A stretch of 64,000 bases of DNA from Photorhabdus asymbiotica (GCF_003634575.1 NZ_RBLJ01000004.1:744001-808000), one strand, 5' to 3'. Counted from the first letter of the stretch, positions 26,829-36,640 are shown. Notes: generated by a model from the sequence alone, not told the origin. Translations and numbers: made by a program.

Positions 26829-27770
26829 ATGAGTATCAGTTATAGCGTTCCACTTAAATTCAGCCTTGAGGTAAAAGAAGCACTTGAATCAGGAAAACCG
26901 GTTGTTGCTCTGGAATCCAATGTAATTACACATGGCCTGGATTATCCTGATAATGTTACAACAGCTAAGCGTGTTGAACAGGCTGTGCGTAAAAGTGGGG
27001 CAATACCCGCAACGATAGGAATAGATAATGGTGAATTTTTAATTGGGATGTCAGCTGAGCAAATTGAGAAATTTGCGACAGCATCTTACGTTCCAAAAGT
27101 CACGAGTCGAGATCTTCCGGTTGTGTTAGCGAGTGGTGGCATGGGGGCTACAACGGTGGCATCGTCGATGCTTGCAGCAGAAATAGCGGGTATTAAGTTC
27201 TTCTGTTCTGCGGGTATTGGTGGCGTACATCGGGGCGCGGAGACGAGTATGGATATATCAGCAGATTTGACTCAGTTAACGCGTTCCCGTGTTGCTGTAG
27301 TATGTGCTGGCGCAAAAAATATCCTCGATATTGGATTAACATTGGAGTTTTTGGAAACGTGGAATGTGCCAATTATCTCCTATCAATCGGATGATTTTCC
27401 TGCATTTTACTGTCGTTCCAGCGGATTCAAAAGTCCACAACGTCTTGATGAACTCGCTGTAATTGCCAAAGCTATTGAAATAAATTGGATGTTGCCGGGA
27501 GGAAAAGGGATATTAATTACGACGCCAACTAAGCCTGAGGATGCGATAGATAGTCAAAAGATTGATATGATTATACGAGAAGCGGTATTAGAGGCTAAAA
27601 GGAATAATATTGTTGGTAATTCGTTGACAAAGTATCTGATGAGAATGATTGACCGAGAAACCGATGGGGTCTCTGCGAAAGCAAATATGGCGGTATTAAT
27701 TAATATCGCGGAAGTTGCTGGAAAGTTGGCGGTAGCCCACACCTGTTATGAAAATGGATGTCGGTCTTAA
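26829..27770 (+). CDS. indA: Pseudouridine-5'-phosphate glycosidase (PsuG/IndA)
   Basis: 313 aa, the full family length. [18 protein letters not shown] (catalytic Glu region), [47 protein letters not shown] and [18 protein letters not shown] are characteristic PsuG/IndA segments, including metal- and phosphate-binding residues. PsuG reversibly splits pseudouridine 5'-phosphate into uracil and ribose 5-phosphate. IndA homologs accompany indigoidine synthetases. Start ATG is preceded by AAAAGGTATATAGC. With the UPRT (uracil to UMP) and HAD phosphatase upstream, this gives the locus a uracil/pseudouridine cycle. The gene ends at a terminator-like hairpin. Confidence 0.92.
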   Translation: MSISYSVPLKFSLEVKEALESGKPVVALESNVITHGLDYPDNVTTAKRVEQAVRKSGAIPATIGIDNGEFLIGMSAEQIEKFATASYVPKVTSRDLPVVLASGGMGATTVASSMLAAEIAGIKFFCSAGIGGVHRGAETSMDISADLTQLTRSRVAVVCAGAKNILDIGLTLEFLETWNVPIISYQSDDFPAFYCRSSGFKSPQRLDELAVIAKAIEINWMLPGGKGILITTPTKPEDAIDSQKIDMIIREAVLEAKRNNIVGNSLTKYLMRMIDRETDGVSAKANMAVLINIAEVAGKLAVAHTCYENGCRS

Positions 27771-27787
27771 AATATCGCAGTCACTGA

Positions 27788-27813
27788 ACCTACCGCCTCT
27801 TTTTGGGGTAGGT
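27788..27813 (+). terminator. Terminator after the PsuG/IndA gene
   Basis: ACCTACC (27788-27794) pairs with GGTAGGT (27807-27813), with T-rich downstream sequence (AATTTGAGTTTTT). It lies 18 bp after the stop. It is the only obvious structure before the convergent mhpD gene. Confidence 0.6.
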
Positions 27814-27940
27814 AATTTGAGTTTTTAATAGTCCACAGTTGGCGGTTAAGGCACTGAACTTGGGGGGATAAACGGTTTATCCCGATAAATGTTTGTCAGG
27901 AACAAACATATTTTCAGTGGGTGTTGGGTGACTCGCCTTG

Positions 27941-28723
27941 TCAGACGAAATTGACTCTAGCAGATCCCAAGCCTGATAAATTGATTTTCAACTGATCACC
28001 AGCATTAATTGGCACCATCGTAGCGAGAGAACCAGAGAGAATGATTTCTCCACGGAGCAAGGTCATATCCAACGTTCCTAGCATATTCGCTAGCCAGGCA
28101 ACGGCGTTGGCTGGATGCCCCAGTGCAGAAGCACCAATACCGGTGTCAATCAATTTACCGTTTTTTTCCAGCGTCATTGTAATGGTAGCTAAATCAATTT
28201 CTGATGGCAGACGGGTTCCATCGCCAATGATAAATAAGCCTGATGAAGCATTATCAGCAACGGTGTCTGTGATTTTTATTTTCCAGTCACGGATTCGGGA
28301 ATCGACAATTTCGATGCAAGGTACGACATAATCTGTCGCTTGCAGCACATCTGCAACCGTGATACCCGGGCCACGCAAATTACGTTTCAGGATAAAACCA
28401 ATTTCACCTTCAGCTTTGGGGGCAATTAGTTGTTGCACGGATACAGTGGAATTATTTTCGCAATACATATCTGAGGTGAGAATACCAAAATCTGGCTGGT
28501 CTACTCCCAATAAATCCATAACCGCCTGACTAGTGATACCGATTTTTTTACCAATAATTCGCTCACCTGTTGTTTCCAGACGATGGGCAATAAATTTTTG
28601 CTGGATAAGATAAGCATCGTGTAATGTCAATTCTGGATAATTATCAGAAATGGGAGCGATAGCTTGATTATTCCGCCATGATTGAAACAGTTTTGCGCTG
28701 AGGTGGTTTATCACATTATTCAT
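27941..28723 (-). CDS. mhpD: 2-Keto-4-pentenoate hydratase
   Basis: 260 aa from ATG 28723, preceded by CTGGAGCAACAACCA. A TTG start at 28786 would add 21 residues. EAEIG-type metal ligands (EGEIGFILKRNL), ALEVVDSRI-type segment (PCIEIVDSRIRDWKIKITDTVADNASSG) and LGHPANAVAWLANML are MhpD signatures; E. coli MhpD is 269 aa. It adds water to 2-hydroxypenta-2,4-dienoate, giving 4-hydroxy-2-oxovalerate, after ring cleavage by MhpB and hydrolysis by MhpC. It follows mhpC. No MhpE aldolase or MhpF dehydrogenase gene is in the window. Confidence 0.88.
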   Translation of the reverse strand: MNNVINHLSAKLFQSWRNNQAIAPISDNYPELTLHDAYLIQQKFIAHRLETTGERIIGKKIGITSQAVMDLLGVDQPDFGILTSDMYCENNSTVSVQQLIAPKAEGEIGFILKRNLRGPGITVADVLQATDYVVPCIEIVDSRIRDWKIKITDTVADNASSGLFIIGDGTRLPSEIDLATITMTLEKNGKLIDTGIGASALGHPANAVAWLANMLGTLDMTLLRGEIILSGSLATMVPINAGDQLKINLSGLGSARVNFV

Positions 28724-28792
28724 TGGTTGTTGCTCCAGGTCAGGCAATAGAAGTGACATTCCGCTTGGAATATCACTCGTTTGCAAGGGACG

Positions 28793-29692
28793 TTATTTAT
28801 TGCCGTTTAGCAGAAAATTAATATGAATTTGGTTGAATGTGTCTGGATCTTCATATTGGGGCCAATGACCGCACTGCTCCATGACAACAAAACGGCTGTT
28901 TTTGATCAGTCTGGCAAGCCGTTGCCCTACAGAAACTGATGCTGTTGGATCATGGGTTGTCCATAATACCAGCGTTTCAGCTTGAATCTGCATCAGCTCA
29001 TTTTCGGTCAGGAGATTACGTAAACGAGTATCCATATCTTGCAGGCACATGATGCTTTCCATTGCGGACAACATATCTGGCTGACGATAAATAGCAAAAC
29101 GGGATTCAACCAGGTCCTCTGTCACGATATCAGGATCTTCCATCAGGAACTCAAGGCGCTTGCGGGTAGCTTCCCGATCTGGGTTTTTAACTGCATTCAA
29201 GCTCAGAGTACGCAAGCGCTCCATCACATTTGGATCAGCAATCATACCGCCCGCGGTGTTCAACACCAGACGGTGAATATATTGCGGATATTTTGCCGCG
29301 AATCGGGCTGCAATCCATCCCCCTAGAGACTCACCAGAAAGATGAATTTTCTTCAGATTTAATGTTTCGATAAGATCCCGCAAGTGTTCTATATAATCGT
29401 CAATTTCATAGGCACGGGCGGGTTTATCCGTGAAACCATGCCCCAACATATCAATTGCCAGTACACGGAAGTGGGTGGCATGGGGCAAGATATTGCGCAT
29501 ATAGGCTTCAAGATGGCCGGCAATACCATGCAGGAAAATCAGAGTAGGACCATTGCCAGCTTCAAGAACACGAGTTCTTATCCCTTTTACATCAATATAG
29601 TGCAGATGAACTTCACCGCTAGCAATTGCAGACCAAAGAGAACGAAACTCAGGTTGTACTGGTTTATGTTGAAGATTAGTCGATATTGACAC
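28793..29692 (-). CDS. mhpC: 2-Hydroxy-6-oxononatrienedioate (meta-cleavage product) hydrolase
   Basis: 299 aa alpha/beta hydrolase. Oxyanion motif FLHGIAGH, nucleophile elbow GESLGGW (Ser), Asp in TTHDPTASV, and His in EQCGHWPQYEDP make the full triad. The start is GTG at 29692, behind AAGGAGATATCAC. It hydrolyses the ring-fission product of the MhpB dioxygenase into 2-hydroxypentadienoate and succinate or fumarate. Its partners (mhpB, hcaB) are on the opposite strand and share the divergent hcaR region. 70 bp separate it from mhpD. Confidence 0.88.
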   Translation of the reverse strand: MSISTNLQHKPVQPEFRSLWSAIASGEVHLHYIDVKGIRTRVLEAGNGPTLIFLHGIAGHLEAYMRNILPHATHFRVLAIDMLGHGFTDKPARAYEIDDYIEHLRDLIETLNLKKIHLSGESLGGWIAARFAAKYPQYIHRLVLNTAGGMIADPNVMERLRTLSLNAVKNPDREATRKRLEFLMEDPDIVTEDLVESRFAIYRQPDMLSAMESIMCLQDMDTRLRNLLTENELMQIQAETLVLWTTHDPTASVSVGQRLARLIKNSRFVVMEQCGHWPQYEDPDTFNQIHINFLLNGNK

Positions 29693-29807
29693 GTGATATC
29701 TCCTTTACTTTCTTTGGGTTAATTCATTATTAATATAACGGTGGATAGGGATATTCACTAATACTTAATATGTCTGGCATGAAATGTGAAAACGATAACT
29801 CTTATAT

Positions 29808-30686
29808 TTATAAATATTTACTCTCAACAACATTTATTAAATGTGCTAATAATTCTGACTTGTTGTCTTTTCGCCATGCCATTATTAGCTCTATTGTGGG
29901 TGAAGATCCTGATAATGGCCGACAGACAACAGCATCCGTCATAATACTCGTGATATAGAATGGTACTATTGCACATCCTAAATTCATACTGACCATATTT
30001 AAAATGAGTAATAGATTATTAGCTGTTTGAATAGTATTAGGGACAACATTATGTTCAGCGAAATAACTTTCTATAATCTGTTGTAATATACCGGAATGTA
30101 TCGGATCAGTGGCAATAAAGTTTTCACCATGTAAGTCATTGACTGAAATTTTTTCACAGTATCTGAGTCTATGATTAGCTGGCATCAGAACAACCAGGGG
30201 TTCATTAAGAATAACTTTAAAATCAATATAATCACTCTCTATTGGTGGACGCATAAAAGCGACATCAATATCACCTTGTAATAATTTTTCTTCTTGCCCT
30301 GGATGAAATAAACTAATGAGCTCTACTTTTGATCCAGGATGAGAAAAACGAAATGTTGGAATAACTTCAGGTAATACTTTAACTTCGGCTGATGGTACAA
30401 ATCCAATAGTTAGCACAATTTGTTCTTCGGCGGCTTTGCGTGCCATTTTTTTAGCTTTCTCTGCGTTATCAAGAATGATTCTGGCTTGTTGTAGGAAAAC
30501 TTCTCCAGATTTGGTTAAAGAAACTCGGCGTTTGTTCCTTTCTAATAAGGTAGATCCAATATAATCTTCTAAATCTTTTATTTGCTGACTTAACGAAGGC
30601 TGAGCAGTATGTAATTTTTTCGCAGCTTTAGTAAAGTTTAATTCTTCTGCCACTGCAATAAAGTAGCGTAAGTGCCTTAATTCCAT
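29808..30686 (-). CDS. hcaR: LysR-type regulator of the hca/cinnamate genes
   Basis: 292 aa (E. coli HcaR 296). N-terminal MELRHLRYFIAVAEELNFTKAAKKLHTAQPSLSQQIKDLE is the LysR helix-turn-helix. The effector-binding domain follows to the C-terminus. It is divergent from hcaE, as in E. coli, and is expected to activate the operon with phenylpropionate or cinnamate. A symmetric TTTTGC-N6-GCAAAA lies in the shared region. Confidence 0.9.
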   Translation of the reverse strand: MELRHLRYFIAVAEELNFTKAAKKLHTAQPSLSQQIKDLEDYIGSTLLERNKRRVSLTKSGEVFLQQARIILDNAEKAKKMARKAAEEQIVLTIGFVPSAEVKVLPEVIPTFRFSHPGSKVELISLFHPGQEEKLLQGDIDVAFMRPPIESDYIDFKVILNEPLVVLMPANHRLRYCEKISVNDLHGENFIATDPIHSGILQQIIESYFAEHNVVPNTIQTANNLLLILNMVSMNLGCAIVPFYITSIMTDAVVCRPLSGSSPTIELIMAWRKDNKSELLAHLINVVESKYL

Positions 30687-30770
30687 TGCCGTTTCCTCAT
30701 ATATCGAAAAAAAGTCTTAAATTAAACAAACAATGTATTTCACAAATTATTAATCTATTAATAGCATTCA

Positions 30771-30788
30771 TTTTGCAAGTTGGCAAAA
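30771..30788. promoter_or_regulatory. Candidate HcaR operator in the hcaR-hcaE divergent region
   Basis: TTTTGC (30771-30776) and GCAAAA (30783-30788) around a 6-bp spacer, 34 bp upstream of hcaE. LysR operators are usually T-N11-A with partial dyad symmetry, which this fits. Assignment is by position. Confidence 0.45.
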
Positions 30789-30822
30789 AGTCAACCTTTC
30801 TTTTACATGAGGATAAAATAAT

Positions 30823-32184
30823 ATGACATTGAGCAAAAATTCAGATATCTACCGCCTGATTGATGCCCGAGCTGGTCGTGTAACTCCTCAGATTTATATC
30901 GATCCTGAACTCTATCAATTAGAACTTGAAAGAATATTTGGTCGTTGTTGGCTATTTTTGGCTCACCAGAGTCAAATCCCGCGTCCGGGCGACTTTTTTA
31001 ATACTTATATGGGAGAGGACAGTGTTGTCGTTGTCCGCCAGAAAGATGGTTCTGTTAAAGCTTTTCTAAATCAATGTCGTCACCGTTCTATGCGGGTTTG
31101 TTACGCAGATAGTGGTAATACTCGCGCGTTTACTTGTCCTTATCATGGCTGGGCTTACGGTGTTGATGGGCGATTAGTTGATGTTCCGTTGGAAACACGT
31201 GCTTATCCTCATGGGCTTTGTAAAGAGAAATGGAGCCTTCAGGAAGTGCCATGTGTGGAAAGTTATAAAGGGTTAATTTTCGGTAATTGGGATACCACTG
31301 CACCGTCCTTGATTGATTATCTCGGTGATATGGCTTGGTATCTTGATGGTGTACTGGATCGCCGAGAGGGAGGAACAGAAGTTATTGGCGGTGTACAAAA
31401 ATGGCTCATCAACTGTAACTGGAAATTCCCGGCTGAGCAGTTTGCAGGTGATCAGTACCATGCTTTATATAGTCATGCCTCTGCTGTACAGGTTTTAGGG
31501 GTAAAAGATAGTGACGATGAAAAAGCATTGGGTGCGGGTCAGACTGCCCGGCCAGTTTGGGAAACGGCAAAAGATGCGGTGCAATTTGCTCAAAATGGAC
31601 ACGGTTGTGGATTTTTCTTGACAGAAAAACCGGATGCCAACGTTTGGGTTGATGGTGCTGTTGCCCATTATTACCGTGAAACCTATACCGAAGTAGAGCA
31701 ACGTTTGGGGAAAGTCCGGGCATTGCGTCTTGCGGGTCATAACAATATTTTCCCGACACTTTCCTGGCTAAACGGTACTGCGACTATGCGGGTTTGGCAT
31801 CCACGTGGGCCAGACCAAGTGGAGGTCTGGGCATTTTGCATTGCAGATAAAGCAGCTTCTCCGGAGGTAAAACAGGCGTTTGAAAACAGTACGACTCGTG
31901 CATTTGGTCCGTCAGGTTTTCTGGAACAAGATGATTCAGAAAATTGGGTGGAAATCCAGAAGGTACTCAGAGGCTACAAAGCGCGTAACAGCTCGTTGTG
32001 TCTGGAAATGGGACTGGGACGAGAAAGAGTACGGGGTGATGGAATTCCAGGTGTGACCAACGATGTTTTTTCTGAAACTGTAGCCCGCGGCATGTATCAA
32101 CGTTGGGCTGACTTACTCACCAGTGAAACCTGGGATGAGATAGAACAAAAGAGTCAAGTTTATCGGCGGGAGTTGGTTAAATGA
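30823..32184 (+). CDS. hcaE: 3-Phenylpropionate/cinnamate dioxygenase, large (alpha) subunit
   Basis: 453 aa (E. coli HcaE 453). Rieske [2Fe-2S] ligands C85-H87...C105-H108 (CRHRSM and CPYHGW). Mononuclear iron ligands H213 and H218, with bridging D210 ([11 protein letters not shown]). It adds O2 to the ring of phenylpropionate or cinnamate, giving the cis-dihydrodiol. First gene of hcaEFC-hcaB-mhpB-hcaD; the stop overlaps hcaF (ATGA). Preceded by CATGAGGATAAAATA. All ligands intact. Confidence 0.97.
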   Translation: MTLSKNSDIYRLIDARAGRVTPQIYIDPELYQLELERIFGRCWLFLAHQSQIPRPGDFFNTYMGEDSVVVVRQKDGSVKAFLNQCRHRSMRVCYADSGNTRAFTCPYHGWAYGVDGRLVDVPLETRAYPHGLCKEKWSLQEVPCVESYKGLIFGNWDTTAPSLIDYLGDMAWYLDGVLDRREGGTEVIGGVQKWLINCNWKFPAEQFAGDQYHALYSHASAVQVLGVKDSDDEKALGAGQTARPVWETAKDAVQFAQNGHGCGFFLTEKPDANVWVDGAVAHYYRETYTEVEQRLGKVRALRLAGHNNIFPTLSWLNGTATMRVWHPRGPDQVEVWAFCIADKAASPEVKQAFENSTTRAFGPSGFLEQDDSENWVEIQKVLRGYKARNSSLCLEMGLGRERVRGDGIPGVTNDVFSETVARGMYQRWADLLTSETWDEIEQKSQVYRRELVK

Positions 32185-32723
32185 AAGAACTTATCATCAA
32201 TAAAGAAAAGCGGGTAACGTCAGAGCTGCATTATGAAATAAGCCAGTTTCTGTATTACGAAGCAGCTTTACTGGATGAATGGCAATTTCGTGACTGGCTT
32301 GAGCTGTTATCGGAAGATCTCAGCTATACCATGCGCACTATTGTTAATGCACAAACCCGTGATCGCCGCAAAAGCATCCAACCACCAACGACTTGGTTAT
32401 TTAACGACAATAAATTTCAGCTTGAACGTCGAATTGCCCGGTTGGAAACCGGTATGGCATGGGCCGAAGAACCGCCGTCCCGCACTCGCCATTTAATAAC
32501 AAATCTGGTGATTACTGAAACTGATTCGCCTGACCAATTTCATGTTCAGTCCAATTATCTGCTGTACCGTTCGCAAAAAGAGAGAGACGAAGCTTTTTAT
32601 GTCGGTAAGCGGCTGGATTGTGTTCGCCGTAATTTGGAAACCGGTAACTGGTTGATTTGCCAGCGTGAAATTACCTTGGACCAGGCGGTTTTAACTTTCC
32701 ATAACTTGAGTGTCTTATTCTGA
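32181..32723 (+). CDS. hcaF: 3-Phenylpropionate/cinnamate dioxygenase, small (beta) subunit
   Basis: 180 aa ring-hydroxylating beta subunit. [33 protein letters not shown] and [10 protein letters not shown] are family hallmarks. Structural partner of HcaE in an alpha3-beta3 oxygenase. Overlaps hcaE by 4 bp, and its stop overlaps hcaC by one base (TGATG). Confidence 0.96.
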   Translation: MKELIINKEKRVTSELHYEISQFLYYEAALLDEWQFRDWLELLSEDLSYTMRTIVNAQTRDRRKSIQPPTTWLFNDNKFQLERRIARLETGMAWAEEPPSRTRHLITNLVITETDSPDQFHVQSNYLLYRSQKERDEAFYVGKRLDCVRRNLETGNWLICQREITLDQAVLTFHNLSVLF

Positions 32724-33037
32724 TGAGCCAGTTATTTGTATGTACTATTGAAGAACTGCCTAATAGAGAAGCGCGTAAGGTTGAATACACACCCGATATT
32801 GCACTTTTTCACTGTGACGGTGAGTTCTATGCTGTTGATGATCGGTGCAGTCATGGTAATGCCTCTATATCCGAAGGATATTTGGAAGACAATGCGACAG
32901 TTGAGTGTCCACTGCATACGGCCAGCTTTTGTCTCAAAACTGGGAAGGCGCTTTGCCTTCCCGCTACAGAACCATTGAAAACGTATCCTGTTGTTGTTGA
33001 GGATGGAAAAATCTATATCACAGTACCGGAGGGGTAA
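32723..33037 (+). CDS. hcaC: Dioxygenase ferredoxin (Rieske) component
   Basis: 104 aa. Rieske ligands C42-H44 (RCSHGNASI) and C62-H65 (CPLHTASF). It carries electrons from HcaD to HcaE. No signal peptide, cytoplasmic. Starts in the hcaF stop, followed 2 bp after its stop by hcaB. Confidence 0.96.
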   Translation: MSQLFVCTIEELPNREARKVEYTPDIALFHCDGEFYAVDDRCSHGNASISEGYLEDNATVECPLHTASFCLKTGKALCLPATEPLKTYPVVVEDGKIYITVPEG

Positions 33038-33039
33038 TA

Positions 33040-33882
33040 ATGAGTTGGCTTGAAGATCAGGTCATTTTACTAACTGGCGGCGGTTCCGGTTTGGGATTGG
33101 CTTTGGTGGAGCGTTTTATCGCTGAAGGTGCCAAAGTTGGCATACTGGAATTATCTGTGGAGAAAGCGGCTGCCTTGGTTCATTGCTTTGGTAAAGATGT
33201 TTGCGTTATTCAAGGTAATGTCGTCTCTTTTGCAGATAACGAGCGGGCAGTAACTGAAACTGTCCGATGTTTTGGCAAGCTAGATTGCTTTGTTGGTAAT
33301 GCTGGTATTTGGGATCACAAAATTAACTTGCTTGATGCATCAGCAGAACAGATTGATAAAGGGTTTGATGAGCTGATGGCTGTTAATTTGAAAGGGTACA
33401 TTTTAGGTGCTAAAGCTGCATTGCCGGCCCTGACCGCATCAGAAGGCAGCATGATTTTTACGCTGTCAGGTTCATCATGGTTTTCTGGTGGAGGTGGAGT
33501 GCTGTATACCGCCAGCAAGCATGGTGCAGTCGGGATGATCCGCCAGCTAGCTTACGAACTGGCACCGGTTATCAGAGTTAATGGTGTTGCGCCTTGTGGT
33601 ATGCCAAGTGATCTCCGAGGCCCTGCAGCATTATCCCAACAAGATCAATCTGTTATAGACAGCTTGCCACCGGAAATCATCGGTACGATTTTACCTTTGC
33701 AATTCACACCTCAGCCGGAAGATTTCACCGGCCCATATGTCATGCTTGCTTCTCGTGCAAACAATCGCACCTTAACCGGTGTCATGATAACCGCTGATGC
33801 AGGGTTAAGTATCCGTGGGATTCGCCAGGTCACAGCGGGAGTGATGCCACCAAATAAGAAGAGGAATTCAGATGACTGTTAA
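33040..33882 (+). CDS. hcaB: cis-Dihydrodiol dehydrogenase
   Basis: 280 aa classical SDR with GGGSGLG (13-19) and Y156/K160 in YTASK. It oxidises the cis-dihydrodiol of phenylpropionate or cinnamate to the catechol (2,3-dihydroxy acid), NAD-dependent. E. coli HcaB is 270 aa. Overlaps mhpB by 11 bp. Confidence 0.94.
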   Translation: MSWLEDQVILLTGGGSGLGLALVERFIAEGAKVGILELSVEKAAALVHCFGKDVCVIQGNVVSFADNERAVTETVRCFGKLDCFVGNAGIWDHKINLLDASAEQIDKGFDELMAVNLKGYILGAKAALPALTASEGSMIFTLSGSSWFSGGGGVLYTASKHGAVGMIRQLAYELAPVIRVNGVAPCGMPSDLRGPAALSQQDQSVIDSLPPEIIGTILPLQFTPQPEDFTGPYVMLASRANNRTLTGVMITADAGLSIRGIRQVTAGVMPPNKKRNSDDC

Positions 33883-34816
33883 ATTAATTTGTGCCTCACA
33901 CACACCTTTGATGGATTTTTGTTCTCCTGCTGAAAAGACAGAAAAGCATGTTCGGCAGGTTTTCCAGCAACTGGCTGAACAGGTGAAAGAATATGATCCA
34001 CAGTTGATTGTGATTTTTGCGCCTGACCATTTTAATGGCTTCTTCTATGATCTTATGCCGGCATTTTGTGTTGGGGTGAGGGCGAACGCGGTGGGAGATT
34101 GGGATATTGGTAAAGGACCGCTAAACGTTCCTGAGAACACCGCGAAAGAATTAATTTCTGCTTTATATAACGCAGGAATTGATGTTGCTCAATCCTGGCG
34201 GATGCAGGTGGATCACGGTTTTACCCAGCCATTGATGCTGCTTTGTCAGGATTTACAGCGTTATCCAACCATCCCAATATTTATTAACTGTGCAGCCAAG
34301 CCATTACCTGGGTGTCATCGTGCGGTTGCATTAGGCCGTGCAGTTGGTCAATTTTTATCTACTACAGATCAGCGGGTATTGTTGTTGGGTTCTGGTGGTT
34401 TATCACATGATCCACCGATACAACAAATTGGACAGGCTGCCTCACCGCAAATTGAGGAATTCTTGATAGCAGGCAGAAATCCAACAAAAGAGGCGCGTCA
34501 GAAACGGCAAAATCGAGTGATTGCCGTTGGAGAAGCGTTGGTTCGTGGCGAAAATGTTGCTGTTCCATTGAATCCTCAATGGGATGACGAATTGCTAAAT
34601 ATTTTTTGTCGTGGAGATATACAGCGTCTTGCTTCATTAACGGATGAAGCAATTGCCATTCAGGGCGGTAAAGGAGGACAGGAGATTCGTTGTTGGATTG
34701 CGGCTTTTGCCGCACTTTCTGTTTATGGCGAATATCGAGCACAACGGCATTATTACCAACCTATTCGGGAGTGGTTGGCAGGAATGGCAATGGTCAGCGC
34801 TCAACCTGTGGCTTAA
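33872..34816 (+). CDS. mhpB: 2,3-Dihydroxyphenylpropionate/cinnamate 1,2-dioxygenase
   Basis: 314 aa (E. coli MhpB 314), class III extradiol dioxygenase. [20 protein letters not shown] and [14 protein letters not shown] contain the histidines of the Fe(II) centre, and [10 protein letters not shown] is conserved. It opens the catechol ring next to the hydroxyls. In E. coli it sits in the mhp operon; here it is inserted between hcaB and hcaD, so ring hydroxylation and cleavage are one transcript. Confidence 0.94.
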   Translation: MTVKLICASHTPLMDFCSPAEKTEKHVRQVFQQLAEQVKEYDPQLIVIFAPDHFNGFFYDLMPAFCVGVRANAVGDWDIGKGPLNVPENTAKELISALYNAGIDVAQSWRMQVDHGFTQPLMLLCQDLQRYPTIPIFINCAAKPLPGCHRAVALGRAVGQFLSTTDQRVLLLGSGGLSHDPPIQQIGQAASPQIEEFLIAGRNPTKEARQKRQNRVIAVGEALVRGENVAVPLNPQWDDELLNIFCRGDIQRLASLTDEAIAIQGGKGGQEIRCWIAAFAALSVYGEYRAQRHYYQPIREWLAGMAMVSAQPVA

Positions 34817-34829
34817 ATAGGAGCGTAAT

Positions 34830-35999
34830 ATGCGAAGTCAGACTTTTATTATTGTCGGGGCAGGGCAAGCGGGGGCGATGGCTGCCGCAACCTTGCGACA
34901 GCAACAGTTTGATGGCGATATTATTTTAATTGGTAAAGAATATCATGCACCTTATGAACGGCCTACCTTATCAAAAGAGTATTTGACGCAATCGGAAACG
35001 GAACCTAAGTATCTGTTCTCTGAAGAATTTTATCTAAATAACCGGATAGATTTGCGTATGGGTCAGCCGGTCAGTCGTATTATTCCATCGGAATATTGTG
35101 TGGTTATGGAAAATGGCGACAAACTCAGATATGACAAACTCCTGCTTACCATGGGTGCGAGGGCCAGACGGTTTCCGTTACTTGATCAGCTCGGTAAGAA
35201 TGTTTATACCCTGAGAACACTGGATGATGCGCAACGTTTACGCCAGGCGGTGAAAGAAGGTAAACGGGTTTTGATTGTTGGTGGTGGTGTTATTGGTTTG
35301 GAACTGGCGGCGACTTCCTGTGAACTGGGTGCCAGCGTGACCGTTATCGAGCAGGCTGATAACGTCATGGGACGTTGTGCCCCTCCGTTATTGCAGAATT
35401 ACCTTTTGAATCGTCATCAAGAAAAAGGGGTTCAATTCTTCCTGGATACCAAAATTGTTTCTGCACAAAAGCGGGGTGATGAATTGGTTCTGAAGTTGAG
35501 CACGGGAGAAACGGTGATTGGGGATATCATTATTTATGGTATTGGCGCTGAATTCAGGGATAAACTCGCGGTTGATGCTGGTTTGGCTACCCATGGTGGT
35601 ATCGTCATTGATGAGCATTGCCGGACCTCTGAGCCGGATATTTTTGCCGCCGGAGATGTTTGCCTTCAGCGAGAACCACTGACAGGTGAGCTTCAGCGTC
35701 GCGAAACCTGGGAAAATGCTAACCGCCAGGCGACGATTGCCGCGCATGCCATGATGGAACTGGAACCCCCACAACCAGGCGCTCCGTGGTTCTGGACCGA
35801 TCAGTGGGGCATTAACATCCAGATGATTGGTAATATGCAGGCTGAAAAGTGGCATATCAAAGGGGATTTGCAGTCAGATAAAGCCATTTTGATTGGTACC
35901 GAAAATGAAATATTAGTCGGTGCTGTTGCCATTAATCAAGGAAGAGAAATGCGGAATTTACGGAAATTACTGGCTAATTCAATGACAGGTTCGTTTTAA
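34830..35999 (+). CDS. hcaD: Dioxygenase ferredoxin reductase subunit
   Basis: 389 aa FAD/NAD(P) pyridine nucleotide-disulfide-type reductase. FAD motif VGAGQAGAMAA near the N-terminus, NAD motif VGGGVIGLELA (about 148-158), and TSEPDIFAAGDVC near the FAD phosphate. Passes electrons from NADH to HcaC. Last gene of the operon, followed 36 bp later by the first 42-bp hairpin repeat. No hcaT transporter is present. Confidence 0.95.
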   Translation: MRSQTFIIVGAGQAGAMAAATLRQQQFDGDIILIGKEYHAPYERPTLSKEYLTQSETEPKYLFSEEFYLNNRIDLRMGQPVSRIIPSEYCVVMENGDKLRYDKLLLTMGARARRFPLLDQLGKNVYTLRTLDDAQRLRQAVKEGKRVLIVGGGVIGLELAATSCELGASVTVIEQADNVMGRCAPPLLQNYLLNRHQEKGVQFFLDTKIVSAQKRGDELVLKLSTGETVIGDIIIYGIGAEFRDKLAVDAGLATHGGIVIDEHCRTSEPDIFAAGDVCLQREPLTGELQRRETWENANRQATIAAHAMMELEPPQPGAPWFWTDQWGINIQMIGNMQAEKWHIKGDLQSDKAILIGTENEILVGAVAINQGREMRNLRKLLANSMTGSF

Positions 36000-36034
36000 A
36001 AGAATAAGTAATGGTAATTGACGGGTGATAGTTG

Positions 36035-36076
36035 TTTTATTATCGAATTCGGTGACTATTTTGGTAGTCACCGATA
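36035..36076 (+). terminator. Hairpin terminator after hcaD; left copy of a 42-bp repeat
   Basis: TTTTATTATCGAATTCGGTG then the stem CGGTGACTA/TAGTCACCG with a 6-nt loop, followed by ATACTTTATTT. The same 42-bp unit occurs at 44711-44752, on the other side of the peptide cluster, with stem-preserving changes. Confidence 0.8.
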
Positions 36077-36440
36077 CTTTATTTACTTCAACGACATTTT
36101 ATTAAGATGCCCTTATCTGTGATGCAGTTCAAATTTTTTGTTTTTCTTCATTTAACAAACATATTTTATAACTAATTTTAGTTATCAACTTTGCACAATT
36201 TAGTTGTATTTTAGGGATAAAATTCTTTAATTATAAAATTAACAATATAAATATTATTTTTATTGTTGATTTTAGATATAAAATTTAGTTTCCTATGTAA
36301 ATATTATCATCGAATAATTCTTTGCTTTGCAATTATTTTTAATATAAATCAATTGGTTAGTTTGATATTAAGATTAATTTAGATGGTGGTGTCTGATTTT
36401 TTCTATATTGTGTGGCATGTATTGAGTATTAAAAAACAAA
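36077..36440. other. AT-rich stretch before the cluster promoter
   Basis: About 360 bp, very AT-rich, no supported ORF. Contains repeated ATTATTTTTAATATAAAT-like runs (near 36250 and 36340). Possible H-NS-type target by composition; nothing else seen. Confidence 0.5.
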
Positions 36441-36469
36441 TTGACAACAAATATTATTTTTAATATAAA
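36441..36469 (+). promoter_or_regulatory. Near-consensus sigma-70 promoter for the peptide cluster
   Basis: TTGACA (36441-36446), exactly 17 bp, TATAAA (36464-36469). This predicts a start near 36476 and a 5' leader of about 65 nt before the peptide ATG at 36541. It is the cleanest promoter I see in the window. Confidence 0.75.
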
Positions 36470-36540
36470 TTATGTAACGGATAATAATGTTATGTTATCC
36501 CGTGCTTTATAAATAAACTTATCTAAATTGGAGATGAAAT

Positions 36541-36606
36541 ATGAAAATGCAAAAGCAAGTACGTAATACTGTTCCTCGTCCTTTAAAATCGCACAGCGAT
36601 AAGTAA
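36541..36606 (+). CDS. 21-aa peptide gene (candidate precursor or leader peptide)
   Basis: ATG 36541 follows GGAG at 36530-36533 with a 7-nt spacer. The product starts MKMQKQVRNT and ends PRPLKSHSDK, basic (four Lys, two Arg, one His), without Cys or Trp. It ends TAA at 36604-36606. Twelve bases later a 9-bp hairpin begins, followed by the enzyme genes. This promoter, short gene, hairpin, enzymes order is the usual layout of a ribosomally made peptide natural product, where the hairpin raises precursor mRNA over enzyme mRNA. Alternatively it is a translated leader. A competing 10-codon frame from ATG 36534 has no spacer to the GGAG. No family is recognised. Confidence 0.6.
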   Translation: MKMQKQVRNTVPRPLKSHSDK

Positions 36607-36617
36607 TATTTAGAAAT

Positions 36618-36640
36618 GTGAAGGCTGTTATAGCCTTCGC
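36618..36640 (+). terminator. Attenuator-like hairpin between peptide and enzyme genes
   Basis: GTGAAGGCT (36618-36626) pairs with AGCCTTCGC (36632-36640), one G-T pair, 5-nt loop, followed by ATTAAAATAATAAAA without a long T-run. Likely partial termination or an RNA-stabilising 3' end for the peptide message. Confidence 0.6.
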
